A program made the translations under genes and the position numbers. DNA of 64,000 nucleotides from Citrus sinensis (lineage: Eukaryota > Streptophyta > Magnoliopsida > Sapindales > Rutaceae), in assembly GCF_022201045.2 (NCBI RefSeq), contig NC_068561.1, forward strand, positions 18,664,501 through 18,728,500. The letters run 5' to 3'. Positions 45,671 through 59,853 of the stretch are shown here, piece after piece (position 1 is the first letter of the stretch; every line of letters begins with the position of its first letter). Under the pieces are notes generated by a model, which saw only the letters and a list, made by a program, of their open reading frames with translations, ran no database searches and was not told the origin of the DNA.

Positions 45671-47640
45671 TTTTCTGATAGCTGCTGCCTGTTCGAGACT
45701 GGAGAATGAGTGTGGTCTGATTTTGCTCGTCTTCTTCTAACTTTCATCGTATAATCACATCGTTCACTAGTCCCACGAGACCTAATCAGAAGTTTGTTGG
45801 GCTTTAACATGGGCTTACTAGCCGGCCCGTCACAGCCCACAAGAAAGTGTTTTAGGGATAAATTTTCATTGATTTTTTCTTCCTTATTATAACATTTCGC
45901 TAAAATATACTCGAAAAAAAAAAACGACAATATTTGGCTAAATCATTTGAAAATTCATTAAAATAAAAATCACAACTGAATTTCATGAAATTTACCATTC
46001 GTGTCGAAAAAAGATATTTATATATCCTTGAGGTGGTTAGATTAAGTTTTAGTCAGGTCAGAAAAACTATCCCTCAATTATCTCAAAAATATAAGTAATC
46101 ACCACGAATTTCTAATAATATATCAGAATCACTCAAGTTTTTGTTTTATAGTAATTAATCAATTTTTGTTAATTCCATTAGTCATTGTTAAATAATTTAT
46201 AATAAAAAATTATTTTTGTCACTTAAGCCTCTCGAAATATCATTATTGTCTTTCTAAATAAATTTAAAGAAAAAATAATCTTTTATCTTAAATTCTTTAA
46301 CAGAGTGATTAATGTTAATGAAAAAATAACCGGTTGATATAAAACTAAAAGTTAAGATAGTTTTAAAATTTTATCAAAAACTCGTAAGGACCACCTATAC
46401 TTTTAATATTCTTGAGATAGTTTAGATATAATTTCTAAAATATTTATATTGTAGTGTTCAAAACTAAAAATATAAGATATAATTCCATCAAGTGAAGTCT
46501 TACCAATGTTATGGAAATTGATTTATTTAATCGATGTTAAAGGTTCATCCTCATCGGAGAGTGTAGCTTTCAAGTTATTGCACCAAACTTGCTATTGTAG
46601 TTCAAAAGTTGCATTTATTTCATCCCACGCTTGTGAATTGTGATACTTAAACTTATCATCATCAATTTTTATTTCACAACTACAACATTTTTCCAAAGGA
46701 AAGCAAATGTAACTTTTTAAGCCATAGCAAGACAAGGCCTCAGCTAATATGATCCATTGTCCCAACGACCAAAAGGGAAAGAACAAGAAGAAGATCGTAT
46801 ACTTGAATTCGTACGCAATGAATATAACAAAACAAACAGAATAATTTACACACGATATTATACAACCTCTTTGACAAATTTGGCTCGGATAAACTTGAAT
46901 GACTTCCAACAATGCAGCAGTTGAATCATCACAAAGCCAAAATGGTATCCAAAGCGAAACGAATATGAAATTATCAATACCCTTTGATGTTAATATCAAT
47001 CTGTCCAGTTATAAAAGGCAGGCAATAACAAGCAAATAATAAGAAGCAAAAGAACATCAGTACGCTGATCTAACAATTGTCAATGTCCGAACAATATTTT
47101 TCAGTTAATACAGGTTTCTAAGAATTCATAACAAACTCCCTCTGTCCCCAAAGAAAATACATTACCTTTGAACATAATCACAGCTGACTTTTGAACAGTA
47201 TGGAACAAAAGTGAGTTTTTGATAAGTTTTCTGAAACCAAACCACCTGTACATATTCTCTATTCCCCCACCTAAGCTTCCAGTACTTTTGTCTGGAGTTT
47301 CATCAAAGAGCACCAAAATAAAGCTCCCCAGAAGATAAAAAACACTTCCAGTCACCAACTCCCATCCATCATTTTCATCATATTACACATTTTTATGCAT
47401 CACCATAAATTCAAGATGAGCATTTAAGTTTTTTTTTTTTTTTTTTTTTAAGAAAAAGGAAAATAAAACATAGAATGCTGAACCCTTAAAATGAACTCCC
47501 TAGTTCAATGCGCAACCTTGCACCTAGTGTATACAGATTCCATCCTTATGCAGATTCAATTTCCCAAAGCATCCAAAGGAATCATACAATGAGATTACCC
47601 AGCAACGGCATTAAGACTTTCAAGACATATCATCCCTTCA
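45671..47640. other. Intergenic: methyltransferase promoter side and PAT1 3' region
   Basis: Tandem-oriented minus-strand genes flank this stretch. Part of 47000-47640 is probably the PAT1 3' UTR. An open stretch on the minus strand at 46999-46592 has no recognisable family and a skewed hydrophobic composition, so I do not call it. Confidence 0.5.
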
Positions 47641-50600
47641 CTAACCTCGCACTGATTCAGAAATTATTTGGTTACCATGGCCAGCACAGGGGATGGATTC
47701 AGCATTGGACTCGCATTGGCTGGCAAAATTTCTTAGAGAATTCAGCTGTTCGTCGTTAGTGTGAGGAAGACTAGCGCGTAGAAGCTCCCTGGGCATCTCT
47801 CGCTTTATAGCCTCTGAATTGTTAACTTCTGTGCTTGGCTGGGACTGCTTTATTGTTTCATATTTACTCATGCAATACTTGGTCAGAAGATCGAAAAAAT
47901 TGTCAAATGAAGCATGCCAAAGGTCAAGATTACGCATGCTACCAGCAGCATGGGCTAGCAGTTCATTTGCTCTATCAAGAACTGATATTAAAATTATGGT
48001 AGCGCTATCACCAGCAGGGCTTCCAAGGGGGCGGAGTGGTGGCTGCTCTGAAGAACAAACAACTGCAATAAGACAAGCACTAAGTGAACGAAGGTCCATG
48101 GTTTTAACACATGTGCATACTGTTTTTGCAAGATTACTTGTTGTCTCAGCTGCAGCAGGATCAGAAGGAAGGCCACCAAACAAAAACCTCAAATGACGGA
48201 AAATAGCCATGCAGACAATTCTTGTAAGCTCACTACCAGGAAAGAGGAGCTTAAGGAACTTGATGAAGAGCTTCCGGCCCTTAGGAAGAGAGACCAACCT
48301 AAGGAACACAATATCATCCTTCAGAGCTAGCCCAACTGGGTGGCCGCTTTTGCCAAGTGGATCAACAAGCTGAAGTGATGCTGCCAATCCTTCCAGCAGG
48401 GCCTGCCGCCTCTGCCTAAGCTGAACACCACCATCTTGAGTCTGACCAGATTGTAAGAGCCGGTCAATATCATCTATATCAAGAAGAAGAGAAAGGCCAT
48501 CTTCAATGGTGATCCTAGCTGCAAGCATTGGTTCCTGTTCCAGAGGCTTCTCTGAGACTTTCTGATCAGTGCTCCCATCAGAAGAACCAGAGGGAGGGTC
48601 CACATCCAGAAGTGGACGAAGCCTACGTATGGAAGAGAGGGGAATTCTCCCAAGAGCATCAGCTTGAAGATGTTCTGTGCTATTGCGAGCTCGAGAAGGG
48701 AGCTCCTTCAAGTGAGACGGACAGAAATGGCTTTTCATCCTTGATCCAGTAGATTTTTTTGCAAGACTAGCTTGGTGGTAATAATCATCTACATATGGGT
48801 CATTGCTATGTGTCGCTGCATGCTGCATTTTAAGAATACTTTCGATCTCTTCAGCTGTCATATACTTGGATCTGAATTGCACCCACCCACTATCACTTTT
48901 CTGACTACTAGCATCGGAGCTTTGATGGGACAAACGCGTACCACCTCTGCTTCTATGCGACGTTTTTGGTTTATGATCCCTAATATCAGCTCCATGCATT
49001 GCCTTGTGGGATGATGAATGATGGGCGCTGTATAGTTGGGGTTGCAAAGCTGAAAAATGGGCCAAAGATGGTGGAACTGGATGGTGCATTCTTTGCTGTT
49101 GCAATTGCTGTTGTGGTGACATCAACTGCGGAGAAATCAGGCCATTTTGATAGGGTAACTGTTGTTGCAGTAAATTGTGCAAGAGGCTGGAGTGATCACC
49201 ATGTAACAGACCAGCATGGCTAACCCAGTGATTTTGCAGCCTGTTATTAAAAGAAAGGCCAGGCGAGGTGATCTGAGACATATTTGCACCATATCGCAAA
49301 CCATGAGATAAGCCAACCATGTGAAGGTTAGAGCTGGATACAGGAGAGAGATTTGGTGCAGTGAAAGGTGACTGAGATCCACCAGATGGAGAGGGAATAT
49401 TCAGATGGCGAGGTGAAGCCTGCTGAGACCTGCTACCTGGAGGAGGGAAAGACGTGAAACTTGATTTGGGAACAAGAATAGGTTCGGTAGAGAAATGATG
49501 CTGTGTTGGCTGCTGGGGATATGAGGATGTTCTGTACAAAGGTTTTGATTCTGAAAAAAGAGCAGAAGAAGGTTGAGGTTGAGACGACCATCTCTTTCCT
49601 TCCTCAGAATTTTCTAAGTCAAGCATTTGCTGATCTAACCAGTTCCCAAATTCTCCATCTTGTGCCCAGTCTGTAGCTGTTGAACCTGAAAAGAATTGAC
49701 ATCAGCTGAGGCAGGAAAGAATCTAAGAAGCTCAAAATATTTAAAGCTGTTGTGAGGAACAAATTCATACAACTGCAATATTGCTTCAAAATCTGGCAAA
49801 TTGAAAACCTTCAAACCATTTGTCAATTAGCATCACTGAACCAATAAAAAGCAGAGCTCAAAATAAACACTTGTAGGTTTAATGCAATGAAATCTACTAA
49901 GCCATAAATTTGTATGCTGCCATAATGTTTTGGAGCCAAATTAGTCTTCTTCCCCCCCCCCCCCCCCCCCAAAAAAAAATATCTGTTATCCAAATTGAAT
50001 TCTGGTTTCTTATACATAAATATCAAAAGGCAATTAGCAAATTCTCAAATTCTACTAATACATAAACATCAAAGGGCAATTAGCAAATCCTCAAATTGTA
50101 CTACACTATAGATAAGAAACTAGACCTTTACTCTTATATTGTATGTATAATTCAACTAGTCCAACATTCTCATTCATAAATAAGAAACTAAACCATTGCG
50201 ATGGAAGAAACAATAGCCAAAAAGCTAAAACCAGCAGAGATGTGAGAGCAGAGAAAAAGTACCCTCAAGTACCCACCTATAGGTTTATGAGTGTCCTTTT
50301 CACTCGTGGGAGAATATAGTATGCATAACATGTCTTTTAAGAGTAGATAAACATGTTAATATTTGTCTTGTGACAGAATCTTAAATGTGCAAAGTAACGA
50401 ATGATGAGATAATGATGCTTTTGGACACAAACAAATTGCATGAGAGTGGACTACAAACCATTAGCTTCAACCCTACTTTTAAGTTGCGATAAATTAGGTG
50501 TTACTGTTAATGGTATGCCAAGTAAAACTACTGTATAGTAGCAAGCAATTAACACAAGTGATACTATAACACATTTATGTATCAGCTTAAAGGTGAATTG

Positions 50601-53340
50601 TCTGATAACTACTAACTTTGAAATAGAGCATTGTTGTACAACATCCAAGAACATTGATAGAGAGACTAGAGAGAGAGGATTGAAGAGACTTCGTCAAATG
50701 ACAGAGCACTAATTTGCTTTACTGTGAAACACTACTGCAGTTTAATTAAGCTCTTAATTCTTCCAGATAGCAATCAGCAGTTGTTGCACGTGTTTACCAA
50801 CTCCTAGTAATCACCAAAACCAACAAATACCACTGACTGGCAGGAAGAAAATTTCCCCCTAACGCACATAAACATGGTTATGTAGAACTTCAGGACTTTT
50901 ACACAACATTTCACATATGTATCATCACAATTGCATTTATGACAACCATTCATAAAGATCTTCAGAAAAAATATAGAAAATATCAAACGCAGATTTCTAA
51001 AATCAGAACATTTTTTACTTGTGTCAAACAATTGACCAAAGCATCCCACTACATTATTCACAGAAGTAAAAGATCACTTCAGACTGACATAGTCTTTCAC
51101 ACATATAGCTTGCAGCTGTGATTTCATAACATACATAAGATAAAAAGAAATAAAGATAAATATAAGAGGTAATTGGCAGAGCAATCTATGAAGACTTGAA
51201 AAATATTCCAAAAGATGAAGGCAGAATAATAGAAAAAATTTCTACTCACTTTCCCTTGAAAATGATCCAGATCTATCACCAATAACTCCTGGGTTTCGTG
51301 GTCCTGTCACAACTCTGTTTAACTGCAAGGCAGAACAACAATTTCAGAATCTACCTTAACAGAAAAACAAATGCAGAATCTACCTCAAAAAGCTGTTTTT
51401 TTTTTTAATTTCCACTGATGCATAAGTGAGAGAGCCATTTCGAACGACAGTAAAAACGACAAAGCAATAGTTAATCATTTGGTGTAGTCATTTAATGTCT
51501 GGATTCCAATTTCAAGCACAACAATCAAAAATCAGTGAGGGAGATCTAATAGACAATAGTTACCTTGAATTTTACCTTCAAACACATGCATGGGCCTCTA
51601 TTAATGCAGGATCTCAGTAACTGCTACTAAAATTTCTTTGTTCCTCACATATATTAGCATGTATAATAGTGTGCCATTTCATATGGGCTCCAAACTTGGC
51701 ATGTATTAGACTATCGTAGAATTAAAAAGAGTAAAAAAATACAGTGCTAATCATTCTTTAAAAAACAACATAAAAATGGAAAATATTCATAGAATTTAAC
51801 ATTGCCAAGCGTTGGAGGCTCCTCAGCCACAACTTTTTTTTCCCTCCTTTTCTCTGTGACTAAATTATGACTCTCAGCTGTACTAGTAGGTGAATTGGGC
51901 TTAAAGTGTAACATGTATACAAGTTTGCATTGAAAATTTGTCATGCATACAGTGAACATATTTTTTAATCAGCATTTGCACCAACAAAAAGGAAAGAGTC
52001 TGACCTTTGCAAACGTAGTAGTCAAATCATCCACATCAGACAAAGAGCCTAAACCTAAACCCTGCAAACCAAATATAAGAAAGAAAAAGTTAGGGCCACC
52101 TCATGAGTGTGTTATGCAGTAGACAGTAAAAGTGAAGTCAAAATTTGAAAAGAAAACATGAATAATTCAGCCTCACAGATAGAAACAATGGCAAATGCCA
52201 TCGATAATTTTCTTTTGACAGCAGCCATCAAAAATTAAATCAAGAAAAAAATTTGCATATCTCATAAATAATCCCAACAAGATACTGCATTTCTCTAAGA
52301 GACACAATATGCAGAAGATAAATTCATGCAACTGCATATGCACCTAAATGTTTATGAAAACTTACTAAAAGTTATCAGAATAAAGAACAATAACTAACAA
52401 CTTAATTTCCACAGCAGACCCCAATTTCCTAGTTGTGATGAACAAAGAAGAAAGAAGTCCGAAGCTAAGCGAGTTGAAAAAAATTGAATTCAGTCCCATA
52501 CAAAATAGAGCATTTTCCTCATTGGAACTTTCAAACCTTCTCCTTATTCTTTCTAACTAAACTACCAATAAATAAATAAACGCCATTGCCACCTATCTAC
52601 CAAGAATAATCATTTACTATTTATCTCAAAAGTTCACTGACAGAATGGATGCCGAAAAATATTTTGTTGCTGTCAGATCTCTAATAAACATGTGGTTTTG
52701 TCCTCTATACGTTCAGTGGGATGGACTCAGCTTAAAAGACAGACACTAATATCCTCCCCAATTTTAATGCAAAATGTTTCGTAGGTTTCAACGCCAACAA
52801 AGAATCAATCACCTTAGTACAAAACACCAGCCAGATCAATTATACAGCTTCCACAGGACTAAAATTACATTGCAATATAAGGCAAGAAAGAAAATCTTAC
52901 TTCTCCTTTGTCGAACAAATGATACTCATCATCAGTTACCGATCCAAAGACAGGAGCATTATTATCTCCCTCATCTTCGAGTCCCCCTAATTCAACTTCC
53001 TCCCCAACATTTTGACCGAAAAATTCATACTGCGACGCATCAAACATCGCACTCCCTGCAACACAAATCATCAGGTAACAAAACCAGTTAACAACTCAAT
53101 GAACAAATCAATACACCCAGCTGCCCAATCAACAAACTTCAATAAACACATACAAGAAACAAAGTCTTTTTTTTTTCTTTTTTTTTGGTTGGGTAAAAAT
53201 TAAAACTTTGGATTTCTAGAAGTGTAAAGAAATGATATTCGAATCAAAGATTTAGGGGTTCAGAGAGATACAAAAAGAGAGAGCTAACCGGAGGAGGTGC
53301 GAGTGAAGTTGAGGAAATCTTTGCCACGGGATCTCTCCAT
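47641..53340 (-). CDS. PAT1: PAT1-homologue mRNA decapping activator, 5 coding exons
   Basis: PAT1 links deadenylation to decapping with LSM1-7 and DCP2 in cytoplasmic P-bodies; Arabidopsis PAT1 is also an MPK4 substrate in immunity. Coding exons: 53340-53289, 53055-52901, 52061-52005, 51322-51250, 49685-47641; 2382 nt, 793 aa, the length expected for plant PAT1. The N-terminus MERSRGKDFLNF and acidic SAMFDASQYEFFG, then EFGNWLDQQM, are typical; a Pro/Ser/Gln/His-rich linker follows. The conserved core carries GWVQFRSKYMTAEEIESIL, the C-terminal alpha-alpha superhelix with IEDGLSLLLDIDDIDRLL and LPKGRKLFIKFLKLLFP. Most of the protein is in the last exon. Intron 4 (49686-51249) holds a C19A9 homopolymer. 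An ATG inside exon 5 (49626) is not the real start. Confidence 0.94.
49952..49979. repeat. C19-A9 homopolymer run in PAT1 intron
   Basis: Nineteen consecutive C followed by nine A. Its length is likely to be unreliable in sequencing. Confidence 0.95.
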
Positions 53341-56300
53341 ATTTACAGAGCAAACCAAAACCCTAAAACGATAAAACAGTGAACTAGAGAGTACGGAACA
53401 TGATCGTTTGTCGGAACCCTAATTAGGGTTTTGGTTCTCTCCCCGAGAGAGAGAAAGGGATGGGAGAGAGATGCTAGAAATGACGAAGATCAGACTTAAG
53501 GCAAATTTTTATTTTTATTTTTATTTTTTACAAAAAAAAAAAGAAGGAAATACTTTAATTTAATTTTCCAAAAAAAAAAATGGGGCGTAAAGGAGACACA
53601 TGTGCACGCTGAAGACAACGACGGTCAAGGGCCAGCCAACGCGTGTTCTCTTCTTCTGTAGTTCGATTCTTGCAAGCAACTACATTACACGCGCACGCCT
53701 CCTTTTCGTTTTTCTTTCAGCTCCCTAGATTTGCACATAATATCATATTTTCCTATACGGTTTTGTATTTCAACATTACAGCCCACTATCGTGGCTTTAT
53801 ATTAGTTAACTTTTGCTGTGCATGTTGACCGACTTTGAACTTATGTAATAAAAGATTTTTCTTTTTTTTAAAAAAAAAGAATACATACGTTGTACTTCAA
53901 TTATTCAATGATATTATGTCATGTGTTTTTGTTGTAAGTTGTAAATATTATAATTCCAAATGTTTTTTTTTTTTTTTTTAAGCATTGTGAATGAGATTTA
54001 CATGATTTCATCCATACAAGCCCTTCCAAAGTTGATCTCTTTTCCACTCTCAAAACCCACACCATTTTATCAAATCAAAACCTAAGAGGTATGTGTGATA
54101 TGCTTCAATTAATCCTCGTGGAAACTTATAGTTTGTTCTTAGCGAATATCGCCTTTTTGCTGGTGATGGAGCACGACGGTAGAGGATGATTTGATCCATT
54201 GGTCCATCTAGCTTTCCAGAATTGAAAAGGATTAATTGCGTTATGCGATTCTTATTCAATATTATCACATAGAATGATAAATTAATAAAAGGATAAAAGT
54301 GTAGCCATTTTTTCGGATTGGTGATGAGTTGTGGGTTGATATTATGATCTATCTTTCGGTTTAATCATTTCCTTTTTTGAATGTTGAGGAATTGAAGTTG
54401 ACACATTATAAAAAAAATGATTTAGAAATAAAAATTGTACGTATCAACTTACATTGAAAAGTCATTTATATATATATATATATATTAAGGTGCGATAATG
54501 AAGTCGAGGAAATCATTTTTTATTTCTAAATTATTTCCTTCGGTATATTGTTTACATACAGATCATGGACTTCCTTTGCATGTGTGTATGCATGAAAAAT
54601 AACGCACGTAGTAATACGTATAAATAATAAAGTCAAAATCCTAAATGATAAATCAGGGTCAACCCATAAATCGTGCTTAGAAAAAGCTCTTTTTAAGGAA
54701 TTTATTAATTACACTTGATGAAATGAAAATTCTACTTCTATATTATTTGATGTGTAGTCTTATGATTTGCGAAGAGTTCACATGCTGAATAATTAGAATA
54801 ATATATAATCCTTACTTACAATAATATAATTTTCACACATAGAATTGACCTAGTTCAAATTTGAGCCGTTATAAAAAAAACACCCTAGTGGTCAATTTGC
54901 TAATATTGTAGTTTTTAAAATAATTATTTTTAATTGTATTGTGAAAATAATCATTTATAAAGAAAATTAGTTAAATATTTGGTAAATTTTATTTTTAAAA
55001 GTTTTGTAAGTTCTAAAGACATCATTTGTCTTATTGTTAAACTATTATAATAATAAAAACAAATGAAATGGACAAAATATTGAATAAAATTTATTTATAT
55101 ATTTATATATATGTATGTATAATATTTTTATGGAATATATATAATAATTGATAATTGAAAAATATTTTTAATTTTATTATTTTTATTTTTATTTTGTTAT
55201 CTTATTATAATTGGTAATAATAATAATCTCTTAAAATTTAATGATTTTATTTCTTAGTTTAATGATCTTAAAATTCAAAATAGTGCTTTTTAAAATATAC
55301 TATAGGATGGAGAGACTTTATCTAAAGTGACTTAAAAAAAATTATCAAACACCAAAATTAATTTTTATCTTTTCAAAATAATTTTTGAGCTTCTCAAAAG
55401 CAATTCCAAACAAGCCTTAAAGAGGATGTGAAAAAGATTGATTCACAGATGGATAACAATAATAACAACAAAAACTATTTTACTTCTGCTATAAGAAGAT
55501 TGAATGTTGGAGTTTTGGAGTAAAGATTGTTGAGATTCTTTTTTTTTTTTGGTATGGATATTCTTACTTAATTTTTTTTACTTAAATTTTTGAATGATTG
55601 ATTTAAAAAATATATATTAATGAATGAATAACCATCAATAAAATATTATTTTGACTTTTAATATCTATTATTGGATTGCTTGAAATCAGTAGCTCAAGAT
55701 TTATGTTAAATTTGAAGTTAAAATAGCCCCCACCTTCTTTTTTTAAAGGTTAATTTCTCTGAAAAGAATTTTATTTTAACGATTTCTTTATTCCCACCTT
55801 AAAAGAAATTGTCTATCAAAATAATTATAATTCTTGTAAAATATATGTATATATATCAGTAGTGGATATCTACAGTTGAAGAACCTCTACTACCGAACGA
55901 GCACTTAAAATCATAGTTAAATTGAAATAACAAATACTTGTGCAAATGTACTTGACTCCTACAACAACACATGAAGAAAAGTTTGATGAGAATTTGGTAT
56001 CAGTCCAAACGTTAACTTTAAGGATCACAAATTAAATGCACCATACATGCAAAAGAGAAAAAAATTTAATTATGAGGAAAATGTGCAGTGTCTAAATGCA
56101 TTAATTTAATTTATTCATATTCGTGTAACAAAGTCAACTCTTCATAATTCATACGTTACCTAACAAAGAGGTGGTTTTGGAATTTTGCCACCAAACAAAG
56201 CATATGTATATGTAAATTTCTCTTCTCCCTCATTTCAAAGGCAGACCCAAGACTCAGTCCAAAAGTGTCTGTGTCCTGTCTCTTTTTCATGTTAATGTAA

Positions 56301-57005
56301 GTTTCAAAGTCGTTTTCATTTCACAAGACATATCGTTCCCCTTACTCATTGTTTTGTCAACTTTTTTCTTTCATCTTGACGCTTGACATTTCAACAATTT
56401 TCTTTCTTTTCAAGTTTCTGCTGCCCTACAATTGCCGCTGCCTTGCATTCTTCTCAATTCGGTTTTATGTTTATAACTTTTGGTAATGTTAGTCTCTTGA
56501 TGTGTATTTCTTTTGGTATGCTATTTATTTACTTTCATGACTCTTGGTATGTGATTTGATTATTTCATTTATGTACTGTTCTTATATGTTATGATCATCT
56601 GGGTATAGTTTTAAAACTGAAATATAATAGCTCTGATCTTTGTGTGACATTGAATTCTTTTTTTATTTTCTGCTTTACAAATAAATTTCACACACTGCGA
56701 CACATCTTTGGTTTTATTGATACAGATTGTAGTTCATCTTCATCGAATGCTTTTCCCGGGTTAAAACAGATAGCACAGGGCAGCACATACCCCTGCATAT
56801 TTTGAAGGTGGGATTTATTTTAAAATATTGTATTTGTTATATGATTTTAGTACCATACATTCGAATGACGCTTGCTTAAAGTTGTTCGCTAAGAAGTTGT
56901 ATGAATAGAAAAACAAGATTGTGAATTGTGATCACATTGCGTCTGAGAAGCTTGCTTCTTCAAATTAAAAAGGCTATTTTGTAATGATTTGTTTTGCTTT
57001 CAGCT
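53341..57005. other. Divergent intergenic region between PAT1 and the epimerase gene
   Basis: About 3.6 kb between divergently transcribed genes. The first 150 bp upstream of 53340 contain the PAT1 leader with aaccctaa / ccctaattagggttt words, which resemble telo-box elements common in plant housekeeping promoters. The last few hundred bases upstream of 57006 (for example splice-like text near 56730-56810) probably hold a 5' UTR exon and intron of the epimerase gene. Otherwise AT-rich, with no gene seen. Confidence 0.5.
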
Positions 57006-59260
57006 ATGGATATTGTGAGTGCAAATCGAAAGAGAAATTTTGCTGGCAGGATTCTGGTGGCTTCTGTCCTCACAGCTGTTTTTATTTTCATGTTCAGTCT
57101 GTCCCCTGATTCTAACAGTACCAAAGCGGTATGTTTCTGATCTTAATAGAAGATAATTTGTGGAAGGTCAATTCTTATTTTAATGTGAATGCAATTGTAC
57201 CTATGGGTCAAAGTTTGAGGATTTAGGCTTCTGTTTTTGTCCTCTAATGTAACATCTTCTTTCATTACATTTCCAGTTTCCCCGGCACGAACCAGGAGTG
57301 ACTCATGTCTTAGTAACCGGAGGTGCTGGCTATATAGGCTCTCATGCTGCTCTTCGACTGCTGAAAGATTCATACCGCGTAACAATAGTGGTATCTGTCA
57401 TTCCAGAAGAAACTTTTCATTGGAACCCAATTTCAGATAAGATACTGTATACAAGAACTTGTTAACTCTTGCTTGTTTTGACAGGACAACCTGTCACGAG
57501 GGAATATGGGTGCTGTTAAAGTTCTGCAAGAGCTATTCCCGCAGCCTGGGCAACTTCAGTTCATTTATGCTGATCTAGGCGATGCAAAAGCGGTACTAAA
57601 TGACATATTATTGACATTAAGACATTTATGGGATAAGAGTCTCATTGAATTTGGCCTTAATCTTTTAATAGCATTAATATTTGACTTCTCTTCTTTCAGG
57701 TCAACAAAATCTTTGCGGAAAATGCATTTGATGCTGTTATGCATTTTGCAGCGGTTGCTTATGTTGGTGAAAGTACACTTGAACCTCTAAGGCATGATTT
57801 ATTCATCTTTAAACTTTAGCTAAAATGGAAACAATAAGACTACTACATTATAGTATTACATCTAATAATCACCATTTCCTGCAGATACTATCACAACATT
57901 ACATCAAACACCTTGGTAATTTTAGAAGCAATGGCAGCACATAAAGTGAAGACATTGATCTATTCGAGTACTTGTGCAACTTATGGAGAGCCTGATAAGA
58001 TGCCGATCACAGAATCAACTCCTCAAGTGAGATTTCCTAAAGCAACTTTTATCAACTGCTAAAAAGAAATTAATATAGGAGTTATGAGAATGATTAGTGA
58101 ATTTGTGTTTTGAACATTTATTTATATTAGTTTATCAATACAGAAACCGATTAATCCATATGGAAAAGCCAAGAAGATGTCAGAAGATATCATAATCGAT
58201 TTCTCCAAAACCACCAATATGGCTGTCATGATCCTGCGGTAAGTGATGCTAGAACTTTTTCTTGGTTTTCTTTTTTCTTGTTCTTTTCATTATTCTTTCT
58301 ACTGTTTTTTGGTTACTTTCAGATGAAGAAGTTTGTCATCTTTTGTTTGAAAAACCTCATGTAAACATTATCAAGCAATTTGTTAGCTAAATCTTATATC
58401 ACGAGTCATAATGGAGGTTCTTTTTTTGTGCCAAGGGACTGACTTCCGTATTGCTGTAATTCAGATACTTTAATGTGATTGGCTCAGACCCGGAAGGAAG
58501 ATTGGGGGAAGCTCCCCATCCAGAACTACGTGAGCATGGCCGGATATCTGGAGCGTGTTTCGATGCAGCGCGAGGGATTATTCCTGGACTTAAGGTCCCC
58601 CTTCTTTTTTATCTTTTTTCTGTTTCCTTTTTTTCCTCCAAACAGTAATAATTGCTTAGCTCATGTTCTTGCCTGGAAGATAATAAATGAAAACAGAAGA
58701 AATGAGATTGCTTAATTATGCAAAAATTTCAGATTAGAGGAACAGACTATAACACCGCTGATGGCACTTGTGTACGCGACTACATTGATGTCACAGACTT
58801 GGTTGATGCTCATGTGCTAGCTCTTGCCAATGCAAAACCTGGGAAAGTTGGCATCTACAATGTTGGCACTGGAAAAGGTTGTTAGCACTTATTTTTTTCT
58901 TAAACCCCGTAAACTTGGTTCCTTTTCTCTTAAACTCATAAACTTGTTTCTTAAATAAGCTTAAATTGCAGTATCCCATAATCTCAAATTCATGCTCTAT
59001 CTGAACCTTGTTTGGTATGAACTGCAGGTAGATCAGTGAAGGAATTTGTGGAGGCCTGTAAGAAGGCAACAGGGGTGAACATAAAGGTTGAATATCTCAG
59101 CCGCCGGCCAGGGGATTATGCTGAGGTTTACAGTGATCCTTCAAAAATAAGGGATGAGCTTAATTGGACAGCAAGGTTTACATATCTCCAAGGGAGTTTA
59201 CAAATTGCATGGAGATGGCAGAAGACGCACATCAATGGATATGGTTCTCATAACAATTAA
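57006..59260 (+). CDS. UDP-arabinose 4-epimerase (MUR4/UXE-like), 9 coding exons
   Basis: Interconverts UDP-xylose and UDP-L-arabinopyranose for cell-wall polysaccharides and arabinogalactan proteins; Golgi type II membrane protein. Exons: 57006-57128, 57277-57390, 57485-57592, 57700-57791, 57885-58026, 58144-58238, 58465-58594, 58733-58877, 59028-59260; 1182 nt, 393 aa. One membrane segment at about 14-32 ([15 protein letters not shown]) precedes the SDR/epimerase domain. NAD-binding GGAGYIG is at 56-62, the SSTCATYG serine/threonine region near 170, and catalytic YGKAK with Tyr199 and Lys203. [11 protein letters not shown] and [13 protein letters not shown] are family hallmarks. The protein is somewhat shorter at the N-terminus than Arabidopsis MUR4, so the cytosolic tail is reduced or an upstream start was missed. 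Intron 4 appears to use a GC donor (CTAAG|gcatga). Confidence 0.93.
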
Positions 59261-59853
59261 ATATACGTCTCTGCTCATTGCAGTAGCTCACCAAGTTTGA
59301 GCTTAAACAAGCTATTCTTTTAGTAGTTGGGGGGTTTGGGCTCAGAAAACAAAGGCATACATAAAATAAGCAGGTGATTTTCTCGACGAACTAAAAACTT
59401 TGTATTAGTAGAGGCTATAGTAGGGAAATGAAATAACAGTTGAAGATCATACACAATCTTTGTTTGGGATAAATACAGAAGCTCTTTTACTATCGAAGCA
59501 CTTTCCATTTTACAACCTTACATAGTTTCAGAACGAAAAATGTTACAACCGACTATTGAGTCATTGGTCATCTGCTAAGGCAAGTAACAGAAGCCTTATG
59601 ATACAGGTTGTCAAAATAGCGGCCTGAGTACCAGATAAATACATACTTAATCAAAGAAAATAGCTCAACCTATGATCACATGTTACTGCACTAAAAGATA
59701 AACACTAAAGAGTCAATGAATCGTGCATATATACAATTGTATAAGCTTGCAAACATTTGACTGACATAACCACAGCATGCAGGGCGCCAATAGTGAACAA
59801 ATGATTAAAACATTATAGATGAGAAAGTGATTTCAGTCATAGATTGTCAAGAG
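59261..59853. other. Convergent 3' region between the epimerase and PPR genes
   Basis: Presumed 3' UTRs of the two facing genes. No further feature seen. Confidence 0.6.

Noticed and set aside
46592-46999. 135-codon minus-strand open frame
   Set aside because: Cys/Phe/Ile-rich with no recognisable domain, no paralogue and located in an AT-rich spacer; likely chance.
47101-47358. 85-codon open frame downstream of PAT1
   Set aside because: Lies where the PAT1 3' UTR is expected; no domain or conservation seen.
48000-49223. Plus-strand open frames within PAT1 exon 5
   Set aside because: They are antisense shadows of a long conserved coding exon.
52774-53091. 105-codon plus-strand frame over PAT1 exon 2
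   Set aside because: Antisense shadow of the SAMFDASQYEFFG exon; no independent support.
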